DNA of 64,000 nucleotides from CAVSWT01 sp963775245 (GCA_963775245.1 CAVZID010000023.1:89611-153610), one strand, 5' to 3'. Positions 54,829-62,652 are shown, counted from the first letter of the stretch. Numbers and translations: made by a program. The notes: a model not told the origin generated them from the letters alone.

Positions 54829-55288
54829 ATGGTAAAAGAAACAGCACAAGAATTATCTTCCTTAGTCGATGAAACAGCAGAAAAGCTTAAGTTTTTAGAT
54901 AAGGATTTGGTAAGTAAAAAACCCACTCCAAATAAATGGTCGGTAAAAGAAATTCTTGGACATCTTAATAGATTCAGCAGTTAATAATCACCACCGTTTT
55001 GTCAGAGCACAAGCCGCAGATAATTTTGAATTTCCGGATTATGCACAAGACTTTTGGGTAAGTGTACAATCATATAACACTGCGCCGTGGGATGAGATGA
55101 TTGAATTATGGAGATTGTACAACCTTCTACTTGCCCATATTATATATCATGTACCGGATGAAAAATTAAGTATCATTTGTAAAATAGGAAACAATAATTC
55201 CATAACTTTAGAAACTTTAATTAGTGAATATATTCCCCATATCAAACATCATTTAAAACAGATTGAAGAGAGAAGTGTAGTAACTTAA
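54829..55288 (+). pseudogene. DinB/YfiT-family protein, one +1 frameshift
   Basis: DinB-fold proteins are four-helix metal-binding enzymes or thiol-S-transferases. Frame 1 from ATG 54829 gives MVKETAQELSSLVDE, LKFLDKDLVSKKPTPNKWSVKEILGHL. Near 54966-54970 one extra A shifts the frame. IDSAVNNHHRFVRAQAADNFEFPDYAQDFWV and LLAHIIYHVPDEKL follow in another frame to 55288. Removing one A restores a 152-residue DinB protein, with His in EILGHLIDSAVNNHHRF and HHLKQI as likely metal ligands. Either a sequencing indel or a true lesion. Confidence 0.8.
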
Positions 55289-55302
55289 TTCGTCAACATT
55301 TG

Positions 55303-55335
55303 ATAAACCCAATCTCTTTGAGAAATTGGGTTTAT
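55303..55335. repeat. Dispersed 33-nt palindrome, copy D
   Basis: 15-nt arms around TTG; the left arm is ATAAACCCAATCTCT with one mismatch against the right arm. It lies between the ends of the convergent DinB and permease genes, about 15-20 nt from either stop. Confidence 0.85.
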
Positions 55336-55356
55336 AGTTATTACTATTATTAATTA

Positions 55357-56199
55357 TTAAAATCCAAAAGAAAATAAAATCAATCCAATTATCAAACCGA
55401 ATGCAAAATTGAACAACTTTATTTTGACTGAATCTTTAAATGAGTAAGATAACAGCGGAAGCATCCCATGTCCATCCTGCACTATTGAGCTGGTTAGTAA
55501 AACCGAAAAGGGAATTAGGCCTGTTGCAAACAGCGAAACAAAAATTAAATGCGGGCCTGATTCAGGAATTAAACCAATTAAAGCACCGACAAATAAAAAA
55601 ACAATTGCATAGCTTGTAGTAAAATGTTCAAGGTTCCAATATTTTAAAGCAATTTCAACTACTAACAACGCACCGAAAGTCCATAGCGCAATTTTCCAGA
55701 TGTGCTTTTTTATTATATGATGGAAGATATGTTCTCTTAAAAAGTGTTTGAAATTTCTTTCAACGTTATGAACAACAAGTTCACCGCAATCGCCGCAAGT
55801 ATTGATTTTAAAACGCTTGACAAGCAAATCAGTTACTTTTCCTGCGCCTGCCCCAATTATAAATAGTATTACAAATAAAATGATTGCAGTTTTAGGAAAC
55901 ATAGCAACCATCACAAAAGCTTCATCACCGGAAACGGCAATCATTGAACCGGCTAATGCACCGAAACTAATTAAACCGTGAATGTATAAAGAAACATTTG
56001 TGAATCCGCCGAAACAACCCGGCAAAGCTCCTATGAATGAAGAAACTATATATTGTCTGTTCTTATTTTTACCCCGCAGCAGTAGGCCGATTTTTCCTTT
56101 AGTCCAGAGATTTAATACATCGATAAGTATCATCATTACAGTTACTAGAAGTGTAATTTGAATGGTATCTTCAATTACTTTTATAAGAATTTCTTTCAT
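55357..56199 (-). CDS. ArsP_2/putative manganese-transporter-like membrane permease
   Basis: A 280-residue protein with about nine or ten membrane helices. Conserved-looking segments are SFIGALPGCFGGFTNVSLYIHGLISFGALAGSMIAVSGDEAFV, VGALIGLIPESGPHLIFVSLFATG, and SIVQDGHGMLPLLSYS. This pattern matches the 10TM putative heavy-metal exporter family. A CGDCG pair in the central loop (near 145-150) could bind metal. It is on the same strand as, and downstream of, DUF134-NifX-TrmO, but palindrome copy E lies between. Confidence 0.78.
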   Translation of the reverse strand: MKEILIKVIEDTIQITLLVTVMMILIDVLNLWTKGKIGLLLRGKNKNRQYIVSSFIGALPGCFGGFTNVSLYIHGLISFGALAGSMIAVSGDEAFVMVAMFPKTAIILFVILFIIGAGAGKVTDLLVKRFKINTCGDCGELVVHNVERNFKHFLREHIFHHIIKKHIWKIALWTFGALLVVEIALKYWNLEHFTTSYAIVFLFVGALIGLIPESGPHLIFVSLFATGLIPFSVLLTSSIVQDGHGMLPLLSYSFKDSVKIKLFNFAFGLIIGLILFSFGF

Positions 56200-56250
56200 A
56201 GCCTATTTTAAAAATAAAGTTTCTGGCCTAATGTCAATTGTTAACGCATT

Positions 56251-56283
56251 ATAAACCCAATTTCTCTAAGAAATTGGGTTTAT
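56251..56283. repeat. Dispersed 33-nt palindrome, copy E
   Basis: Perfect 15-bp stem, arms ATAAACCCAATTTCT and complement, around CTA. It lies between the TrmO gene end and the permease start, both on the minus strand. Confidence 0.9.
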
Positions 56284-56376
56284 TGACAAAGTTTTAACCG
56301 TCATTTAAAGGTTGACACAACACTGGATAGTTAGCTTAAATATTAAAATCTCAAACTCAATTTATATCTAATAATT

Positions 56377-56823
56377 TTATCCTTTAAATCTTTTGTCGGC
56401 TTTGGTATTCCTTACATTTTTAACTTTATTATTCAGCCAGCCGGACTTTTCATTTTTAACATTATCAAAACTACTTACGTAAGGTTTAATATCCAGCAGC
56501 GGCGTTCCATCTACAACATCAATGCTTGAAACTTCGATTATATTTTGATTTATCTTTTCAAGCTTAACAACCGAAACCCCTATTTGATTAGGACGTTTGG
56601 GAGCCCAGGTTGCAAATATACCTTGTTCTTTATTATGAAGAAAAGGTATAACCCTTAAAGAATATCCCTTTGACAAATGAAAATGATAAATTAGGATTAT
56701 ATGTGAAAAACCTTCAAGATTTTTTAAGCCAGCCGCAACGGGCTGTATAGGGATGCCTTCAATATTTTTGAAATCAGAATGAATTATTCCTATGGGCTCA
56801 AAAATAATTGAAGAGCTTTTCAT
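56377..56823 (-). CDS. TrmO/TsaA-family tRNA N6-methyladenosine methyltransferase-like protein
   Basis: TrmO methylates tRNA t6A37 to m6t6A, using SAM, with an unusual beta-barrel fold. The 148-residue protein has FEPIGIIHSDF at the start, GLKNLEGFSHIILIYHFHLS, the GIFATWAPKRPNQIGVSVV motif (family ATRSPxRPNPIGLS), and DGTPLLDIKPYVSSFD. These are all UPF0066/TrmO landmarks, although the Trp-Ala variant in the motif suggests a divergent member. It is cotranscribed with the DUF134 and NifX-like genes upstream. Confidence 0.85.
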   Translation of the reverse strand: MKSSSIIFEPIGIIHSDFKNIEGIPIQPVAAGLKNLEGFSHIILIYHFHLSKGYSLRVIPFLHNKEQGIFATWAPKRPNQIGVSVVKLEKINQNIIEVSSIDVVDGTPLLDIKPYVSSFDNVKNEKSGWLNNKVKNVRNTKADKRFKG

Positions 56824-56824
56824 C

Positions 56825-57259
56825 CTAATGATTATTATGGTTACATGTTAATTCAGGATTATTTACCAATTCTCCGCTAATAAATTTATTAGCTGCATCA
56901 TCAATTAAATCGACATCCGTAAAAATAGGAATAATATTGTTCTGCTTTAAATCTTCAACAACTCTCCATCCGCCGCCTCTTGAAACAAGATATGAACAGT
57001 CTTTTATCCCTTCAATTAAACTTGCATGACTATGACCGCCGCCTTCTCCATGATGATGTTCGTGGTTTTCATCATGTTGATGCATTCTATGATGAGTAAA
57101 AGTATTTTCTCTAGGCTCTTTATTTATGATTTGATTTTTATCAACAGTTACAATCATAAATGACCTGCATCTTCCAAGATGGCCGGTTATGTTAATTTGA
57201 TCGTCAGTTGCAAATGCAATTTTTCCTGAGAAGTTTGAATTTTCGTTTGACATTTTCAT
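56825..57259 (-). CDS. NifX/NifB-type (dinitrogenase iron-molybdenum cofactor) domain protein with His-rich insert
   Basis: Small iron-molybdenum-cofactor-binding-fold protein of 144 residues. FATDDQINITGHLGRCRSFMIVTVD at the start and LVSRGGGWRVVEDLKQNNIIPIFTDVDLIDDAANKFISGEL near the end match the Nitro_FeMo-Co domain. In the middle (about 54-80) is a His/Glu-rich insert (HHRMHQHDENHEHHHGEGGG) that looks like a metal sponge. It ends 1 nt before TrmO, follows DUF134 by 21 nt, and sits near a metal permease. No nif genes are seen, so its cargo is probably another metal. Confidence 0.87.
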   Translation of the reverse strand: MKMSNENSNFSGKIAFATDDQINITGHLGRCRSFMIVTVDKNQIINKEPRENTFTHHRMHQHDENHEHHHGEGGGHSHASLIEGIKDCSYLVSRGGGWRVVEDLKQNNIIPIFTDVDLIDDAANKFISGELVNNPELTCNHNNH

Positions 57260-57280
57260 TTCCCTTTATTTTAGTAATTG

Positions 57281-57556
57281 TTATTCATTTATTTTTATTG
57301 CCTTACCATTTAAAATACCGTCGGTAACTTTTCTTCTGGCGTTTTCTAAAATTCTTCCAAATGTTGCCCGCGAGATTTTCATTTCCTTAGCTGCATTTTC
57401 ATGAGAGAAAGCAAGTAAATCAGCTAGACGAAGAGATTCCAGTTCATCTTGTTCAACAACTATTTCTTCTAATTCCATCATGGGGATTCCCCTCGGTTTA
57501 AAATAATAAGCTGAAGGATTACAGCATATTTTACGATATTTTTTGGGTCTTGGCAT
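57281..57556 (-). CDS. DUF134 HTH protein
   Basis: A 91-residue predicted DNA-binding protein of the DUF134 family, related to sigma-70 region 4. Its start, MPRPKKYRKICCNPSAYYFKPRGIPM, is the family N-terminus with a Cys-Cys pair, and ELESLRLADLLAFSHENAAKEMKISRATFGRILENARRKV forms the HTH. DUF134 genes are often next to NifX-type proteins, which supports a metal- or Fe-S-responsive role. It is the first gene of the minus-strand operon. Confidence 0.88.
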   Translation of the reverse strand: MPRPKKYRKICCNPSAYYFKPRGIPMMELEEIVVEQDELESLRLADLLAFSHENAAKEMKISRATFGRILENARRKVTDGILNGKAIKINE

Positions 57557-57690
57557 ATTTTATTATGAGCATATGCTCAAAACTAATGAAAGAATTGTAA
57601 ATAACAAAATGAAAGTTGTAATTATATTTTTTTAGCTTTAATTTATTAAAAAAATGATATTTAATATTTACCAATTGTTTCGTGGTATTT

Positions 57691-57794
57691 TGTAGAGACG
57701 CCTCGGTGAGGCGTCTTTTTAGATATACAATGTTTAAATGAAATTCAGTAATTAGCTATTAATTAAAAAGACGCTCCAGCGGAGCGTCTCTACA
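57691..57794. repeat. REPIN-like doublet of inverted REP hairpins
   Basis: First hairpin 57696-57716 (AGACGCCTC, loop GGT) and second 57769-57789 (AGACGCTCC, loop AGC), facing each other about 52 nt apart. The outer TGTAGAGACG (57691-57700) is the exact inverse of CGTCTCTACA (57785-57794), and GCGTCTTTTT (57711-57720) of AAAAAGACGC (57765-57774). The block is therefore one large nested inverted repeat. The first hairpin plus its T-run also resembles a terminator. Confidence 0.75.
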
Positions 57795-57833
57795 TTGTTA
57801 AACTATAAATTGAAACAATTATTGGAGTTAAGA

Positions 57834-58811
57834 ATGAATAAAGTTAGATGGGGTATTATCGGCTGCGGCGATGTAACAGAAGTAAAAAGCGGCCCGGCAT
57901 TTTCGCGAGTTGAAGATTCAGAATTAGCTGCTGTGATGAGAAGAAATGCTGATAAAGCAAAAGACTATGCTGAAAGGCACAACGTCCCCAAATGGTATGA
58001 TGATGCAGAAAAATTAATTAACGACAAAGATGTAAATGCAATCTATATTGCAACTCCCCCTTCTTCTCATTTAGAATATACAATCAAAGCGGCTAATGCC
58101 GGGAAACCTGTATATGTTGAAAAGCCAATGGCCGCAAGCTATAAACAATGCGTTGAAATGATTAATGTTTGTAAAAAGAATAATGTAAAATTATTTGTTG
58201 CTTATTATAGAAAAGAATTACATGGTTTCAAGAAAATTAAAGAAGCAATTGATTCCGGTAAGATTGGAATAATTAAATTTGTAAACATAAAATTGTATTG
58301 GCCAGAAGATAAAAACTTTGATAAAAATAATATCCCCTGGCGATACAATCCTGAAATTTCCGGAGCCGGATTATTTTATGATTTGGCTTCTCATCAAATG
58401 GATTATCTTGATTACATCTTTGGTCCTATCAAAGAAGCAAAAGGAAGTATTACGAATCAGGCAAAACTTTATCCGGCTGAAGATATTGTAAGTGCTTCAT
58501 TTAAATTTGAATCAAATATTATTGGTTCAGGTTTGTGGTGCTTTACAGTAAATGAAGATTATAAATTAGAGCAAACGGAGATAGTTGGGACAAAAGGAAA
58601 AATTACTTTTTCTTTTTTTGACCAAACACCTATTGAAATATTATCTAAAGGACAAAAAGAATTAATAAATCCAAACTGGGCAAAGCATGTGCAGGAACCA
58701 TTAATTAAAACAGTAGTAGATGATCTTCTAGAAAAAGGAAAGTCTGTCAGCACTGGTGAGTCCGGGGCAAGAACTAACTGGGTAATGGATAAAATCTTAA
58801 ATAGAATTTAA
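57834..58811 (+). CDS. Gfo/Idh/MocA-family NAD(P)-dependent oxidoreductase
   Basis: Sugar or sugar-acid dehydrogenase-like. The start is ATG 57834: GGAGTTAAGA gives an SD, whereas the TTG at 57795 would begin at the edge of the REPIN. In the ~325-residue protein the Rossmann motif is VRWGIIGCGDVTEVKSGPAF, with the conserved EKPMA (Lys in the EKP motif) and the C-terminal domain with GAGLFYDLASHQMDYLDYIFG carrying the conserved His. Substrate unknown. Single gene. Confidence 0.9.
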   Translation: MNKVRWGIIGCGDVTEVKSGPAFSRVEDSELAAVMRRNADKAKDYAERHNVPKWYDDAEKLINDKDVNAIYIATPPSSHLEYTIKAANAGKPVYVEKPMAASYKQCVEMINVCKKNNVKLFVAYYRKELHGFKKIKEAIDSGKIGIIKFVNIKLYWPEDKNFDKNNIPWRYNPEISGAGLFYDLASHQMDYLDYIFGPIKEAKGSITNQAKLYPAEDIVSASFKFESNIIGSGLWCFTVNEDYKLEQTEIVGTKGKITFSFFDQTPIEILSKGQKELINPNWAKHVQEPLIKTVVDDLLEKGKSVSTGESGARTNWVMDKILNRI

Positions 58812-58903
58812 AAAATATCTATTCAATCTTAATGCTTTTTAAAGATACTGTAATAATTTTATAATTAGTTGATACTTATTTATTTACAACAAGAGAAGAA
58901 CAA

Positions 58904-59320
58904 ATGAAAACAGCTATTTATGGAATTTGCCTGTTAGTTACTATCAATATTAATATTTTCTCTCAAGATTCAAGCGTTGTTAGAACTGTTGTGTTAGCCA
59001 AAACAAGTTCAAGTTGGGATGGCAGCGAGTTGCCGAATTATAAAGAAGGCAAGCCGGAAATTACGATTCTGAAAATTACTATTCCCCCTCATACGAAATT
59101 ACCGGAACATGAACATCCAGAGATAAATGCTGGGGTATTATTAAAAGGAGAACTAACTGTAGTATCAGAAGATAATAAGATACTGCATTTAAAAGCCGGA
59201 GATTCAATTGTGGAACTGGTTAATAAGTGGCACTATGGAATGAATGAAGGAAATGAACCCGCAGAAATTATAGTTTTCTACGCCGGTATAGCCGGCGAGC
59301 CAATAACAATTAAGAAGTAG
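58904..59320 (+). CDS. Secreted cupin-domain protein
   Basis: A 138-residue protein with a signal peptide (KTAIYGICLLVTININIFSQ). The cupin core has IPPHTKLPEHEHPEINAGVLLKGELTV with the metal-binding His and Glu residues (HxH..E) in motif 1, and DSIVELVNKWHYGMNEGNEPAEIIVFYAG in motif 2. Periplasmic cupins of this kind have no fixed role. It stands between the Gfo/Idh/MocA and deaminase genes on the plus strand with gaps of 80-90 nt. Confidence 0.85.
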   Translation: MKTAIYGICLLVTININIFSQDSSVVRTVVLAKTSSSWDGSELPNYKEGKPEITILKITIPPHTKLPEHEHPEINAGVLLKGELTVVSEDNKILHLKAGDSIVELVNKWHYGMNEGNEPAEIIVFYAGIAGEPITIKK

Positions 59321-59405
59321 ACTTCAACAAATAATTAATTAATCCACTTTTGTGTGTTAAATTATAAATTGCAATAACAAACAATTATAAGTTCAAGGAA
59401 ATATA

Positions 59406-59843
59406 ATGGATAAATTTTTATCAGAGGCAATCGAAGAAGCAAAAAAAGGATTAGCTGAAGGAGGAATTCCTATCGGGTCTGTTTTAGTAATTGATGGAAA
59501 AATTGTTGGACGAGGTCACAATAGGCGTGTGCAAAATGGAAGTGCAATTCTTCATGCTGAGATGGATTGTCTTGAAAATGCAGGCAGGCTAAATGCAAGC
59601 GATTATAAAAAAGCAATTCTTTATTCAACTCTTTCTCCCTGCGATATGTGCAGCGGGACAGTCTTGTTATATAAAATTCCCAAAATTATAATCGGAGAAA
59701 ATAAAACTTTCCAGGGACCGGAAGACTATGTTCGTTCCCGCGGAGTCGAACTGGAAATTTTGAATGACCATGAATGCATAAATCTTATGGAAGAATTCAT
59801 AATAGCAAAACCTGAATTATGGAATGAAGATATTGGAGAATAA
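59406..59843 (+). CDS. Cytosine/nucleoside deaminase (yeast Fcy1-like)
   Basis: Zinc deaminase of the CDA/CMP fold, 145 residues. Zinc ligands are His50 in LHAEMD (with catalytic Glu52) and Cys79 and Cys82 in PCDMC. Beyond the general family, several blocks match yeast cytosine deaminase: GGIPIGSVLV, GSAILHAEMDCLENAGRL, ILYSTLSPCDMCSG, and a C-terminal ending (PELWNEDIGE) like the yeast WFEDIGE. This suggests cytosine as substrate. A GTTCAAGGAAATATA SD region precedes the ATG. Single gene. Confidence 0.88.
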   Translation: MDKFLSEAIEEAKKGLAEGGIPIGSVLVIDGKIVGRGHNRRVQNGSAILHAEMDCLENAGRLNASDYKKAILYSTLSPCDMCSGTVLLYKIPKIIIGENKTFQGPEDYVRSRGVELEILNDHECINLMEEFIIAKPELWNEDIGE

Positions 59844-59936
59844 AATATTAGTTTTAAATGTAAAATGTCAAAGTTTATTTCAACATTTTAACTTTAAAAA
59901 CTCTCCAGCTTCACAGACTTAGTGCCCTTACATTAT

Positions 59937-61031
59937 TTACTTCAACAAAATCATCTTCTTCGTACTTATAAATTCGTCAACTTTTAATCGATAAAAATAA
60001 ATTCCTGAACTTAAACCATTTTGAATTGATGAAGGATTAAATTCAATTTCATAATTGCCTGCATTTTGTTTCTTATTAACTAACGTTATAACTTCATTGC
60101 CAAGTAAATTGTAAACCGACAATTTTACATCAGCACTTAACGGAATTGAATACTTAATTTTAGTACTTGGATTAAACGGATTCGGATAGTTTTGATATAA
60201 TTTAAATCCATTCACTGTTACCGAGCTTTCATTTATGCCTGTTGGAATTTCCGGTATAAGCACTTGTTTAGTTCCGGGGAAATATTGAGTGCCATACCCT
60301 AATAGACTAAAATCTAATTTTGTTGTAGGTACAATCTCCTGGACTATCCATTGATTCTGTGCAATCCATACTGTATCATTTGCAGTAATTAATGGAAGAG
60401 CAATTTTCGGAGTAAACAGATAACTAATTATATTCTGAATATTAAATTTTTTGCAGTTAAAATCTCCAACTTTTGTATGAATAATTTCGTCTGGTAAATG
60501 GGTTCCTTTTACTTCATACCTTATTGAGATAGAACTGCTGTCAATATCAAATGTTGTATCCATTGAAAGAATTTCGTAATTCTGGTATTGAGCTTGAGCA
60601 AAATGATAATAAGAAAACCATCTGCCCCTGCTTTGACTGCTTAACGTTTTTGATAAACTATTATTTGAACCGGTGGATGAAAGTAATATATTAATTAATG
60701 AATCTATATTTAAATATTTTGTAAATGAGTAAGCATCGCTGCCATCGAAAGAAATAAAAGTTGTATCTATTGTTGGACTAAATGGAAGGCTGGCATTGAG
60801 CCCGACTTTTGAAACAATAATGTTTGCTGTTTTACCATAGTAATCTTTAACGGCAGTAAGTGAGTTTGTCTTAAAATATATTAACGATCTTATTTCGTTA
60901 TTAACAGAATCGAGAGGAATTTCTTCATAGTTCCACGTACTAAATGAGTTTGAAGGGAAATATGATGAAGCATTCTGAGCAAATAAATTTAAACTTAATA
61001 ATGCTGCAAAGAACATAATATACTTTTTCAT
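59937..61031 (-). CDS. T9SS type A sorting-domain protein (hypothetical, cargo)
   Basis: A 364-residue predicted secreted cargo protein. The signal peptide (KKYIMFFAALLSLNLFAQ) leads into a beta-rich body of unknown function (NSFSTWNYEEIPLDSVNNEIRSLIYFKTN and later FDIDSSSISIRYEVKGTHLP). The last ~85 residues are a T9SS sorting domain: GFKLYQNYPNPFNPSTKIKYSIPLSADVKLSVYNLLGNEVITLVNKK and the terminal ISTKKMILLK. The body has no recognised domain. It stands alone on the minus strand. Confidence 0.85.
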   Translation of the reverse strand: MKKYIMFFAALLSLNLFAQNASSYFPSNSFSTWNYEEIPLDSVNNEIRSLIYFKTNSLTAVKDYYGKTANIIVSKVGLNASLPFSPTIDTTFISFDGSDAYSFTKYLNIDSLINILLSSTGSNNSLSKTLSSQSRGRWFSYYHFAQAQYQNYEILSMDTTFDIDSSSISIRYEVKGTHLPDEIIHTKVGDFNCKKFNIQNIISYLFTPKIALPLITANDTVWIAQNQWIVQEIVPTTKLDFSLLGYGTQYFPGTKQVLIPEIPTGINESSVTVNGFKLYQNYPNPFNPSTKIKYSIPLSADVKLSVYNLLGNEVITLVNKKQNAGNYEIEFNPSSIQNGLSSGIYFYRLKVDEFISTKKMILLK

Positions 61032-61197
61032 GATATCCTCAATTTCGTGTTACTAAATAATTTCTTTTAATGTTTTTTAAAAATAAACTTCAATAGTAAA
61101 ACTGAATGTATCTGAACTGATCTAAATTATTCTTTTCGAGAAATATCAAAAAAATAATCCACAGCTTAGATATTTGAATTCTAAAAGTAATCATTTC

Positions 61198-62652
61198 TTA
61201 TTTCACCAAAATCATCTTCTTCGTACTAGTAAATTCATCAACTTTCAATTGATAAAAATACACTCCGCTTGTTAGGGGAGAATAATTATTCGTCCCTACA
61301 TTTGTTGTAAATTCTACATCATAATTACCTGGCTGCTGCATTTTGTTTACAAGAATTTCAACTTCATTTCCTAAAATGTCATACACCTTAAGTTGTACTA
61401 AGGCCTCCCCTTTGGGGAGGTTTGGAGAGGCTGGGACTGAATATTTTATCGTCGTTGATGGATTAAAAGGATTCGGGAAATTTTGATACAATTCAAATTT
61501 AGAAGGTAAGGATTTTACAGTAGCAACAGATGAATATTTAAAAGCACCATCGTTATCTATTTGTTTTAGCCTGTATCCTACTTTGCCGTTAAAAGGATTA
61601 GTATCAACAAAAGAATATTCTTTAGGTGAGTTGCTGCTCCCTGAACCTTGTACAAAACCAATTTTTTCCCAACTACCGGTTTCTGCTTTCAGACTACTGA
61701 CTTCTCTTTGAATTTCAAATCCATAGTTGTTTATTTCTGTTGCTGTTTCCCAATGTAAATTGATTATGTTGTTTTTTAAGAAAGCATTAAAAGTAGTTAA
61801 TTCAACTGGCATTTCTCCTGTTTGGAATGTTAAATTATCATATGAATCGAAACCTGATTGTCCGGTTCTAGTTAATGTAATATACTTTATGTCATTTTGG
61901 GTAATTGTATAGTTAGTACCATTAGAACGTATATATACAGTTACAAGCTTTTGGTCATTTTCAGCAAATGCTTCGAATAGGATTGTTCCGGAGTGGCTAA
62001 GTACATCAATTAAGGCTTGTGATTGAAGACTTACAAAATCAATTTTAATAGGCAGGTCCGGATTATTCTCCTGCATAACAGGTTCATTTCCCTCTTTATA
62101 ATAATAACCATTTTTTATAGAGTCTACTCCCTGTGAAATATAATCATCTATTCCTATTAGAGTATTGGGAGTGCCATCAAATGTTATTGTAGGAGGTAAT
62201 TGAGCCGGCAGATCGGTTAGGAATGTTAAATTATCATAAGAATCGAAACCTGATTGTCCGGTTCTAGTTAACGTAATATACTTTATGTTATTTTGGATAA
62301 TCTTATAATTAGTACCATTAGAACGTATATATACAGTTGCAAGCTTTTGGTCATTCTCATTAAATGCTTCGAATAGGATTGTTCCGGAGTGGCTAAGTAC
62401 ATCAATTGAGACCTGCGATTGAAGATTTACAAAATCAATTTTAATTGGCAGGTCCGGATCATTCTCCTGCATAACAGGTTCGCTTCCTTCTTCAGAATAA
62501 TAACCATTTTTTATAGAGTCTACTCCCTGTGAAATATAATCATTTGTTCCTATTAGAGTATTGTTAGGACCATCAAATGTTATTGTTTCACTAATACTCA
62601 AACCGGGGAAAAATAAAAAGATCATTACTGAAAGTATTACAAAATATTTCAA
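61198..62652 (-). CDS. T9SS type A sorting-domain protein with two tandem 122-residue repeats
   Basis: A 484-residue cargo protein. After a signal peptide come two copies of a beta-sandwich-like unit: residues 23-144 and 155-276 are 87 percent identical (106 of 122), starting TITFDG and ending DSYDNLTF, with period 132. Next is a region (VELTTFNAFLKNNIINLHWETATEINNYGFEIQRE) resembling fibronectin-like PA modules common before sorting domains, then the T9SS domain (FELYQNFPNPFNPSTTIKYSVP to STKKMILVK). The sorting domain has a palindromic insert (NLPKGEA). Function of the repeats unknown. Confidence 0.86.
   Translation of the reverse strand: MKYFVILSVMIFLFFPGLSISETITFDGPNNTLIGTNDYISQGVDSIKNGYYSEEGSEPVMQENDPDLPIKIDFVNLQSQVSIDVLSHSGTILFEAFNENDQKLATVYIRSNGTNYKIIQNNIKYITLTRTGQSGFDSYDNLTFLTDLPAQLPPTITFDGTPNTLIGIDDYISQGVDSIKNGYYYKEGNEPVMQENNPDLPIKIDFVSLQSQALIDVLSHSGTILFEAFAENDQKLVTVYIRSNGTNYTITQNDIKYITLTRTGQSGFDSYDNLTFQTGEMPVELTTFNAFLKNNIINLHWETATEINNYGFEIQREVSSLKAETGSWEKIGFVQGSGSSNSPKEYSFVDTNPFNGKVGYRLKQIDNDGAFKYSSVATVKSLPSKFELYQNFPNPFNPSTTIKYSVPASPNLPKGEALVQLKVYDILGNEVEILVNKMQQPGNYDVEFTTNVGTNNYSPLTSGVYFYQLKVDEFTSTKKMILVK
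61404..61420 (-). repeat. Palindromic insert coding for NLPKGEA-like residues in the sorting domain
   Basis: CCTCCCC, TTT, GGGGAGG: a perfect 7-bp stem inside the open frame. The flanking residues SVPASPNLPKGEALVQLKVYD are about ten longer than the same site in other sorting domains here (for example YSIPLSADVKLSVYN). An in-frame palindromic mobile element is likely. Confidence 0.65.
61825..62586 (-). repeat. Tandem duplication within a T9SS cargo gene
   Basis: Units 62221-62586 and 61825-62190 (366 nt each, 396-nt period) share 106 of 122 residues and near-identical nucleotides over long stretches. Probably a recent in-frame duplication. Confidence 0.85.

Noticed and set aside
57795..57833. 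TTG start for the Gfo/Idh/MocA gene
   Set aside because: It would begin 1 nt after the REPIN end without SD; ATG 57834 has GGAGTTAAGA and directly precedes the Rossmann strand.
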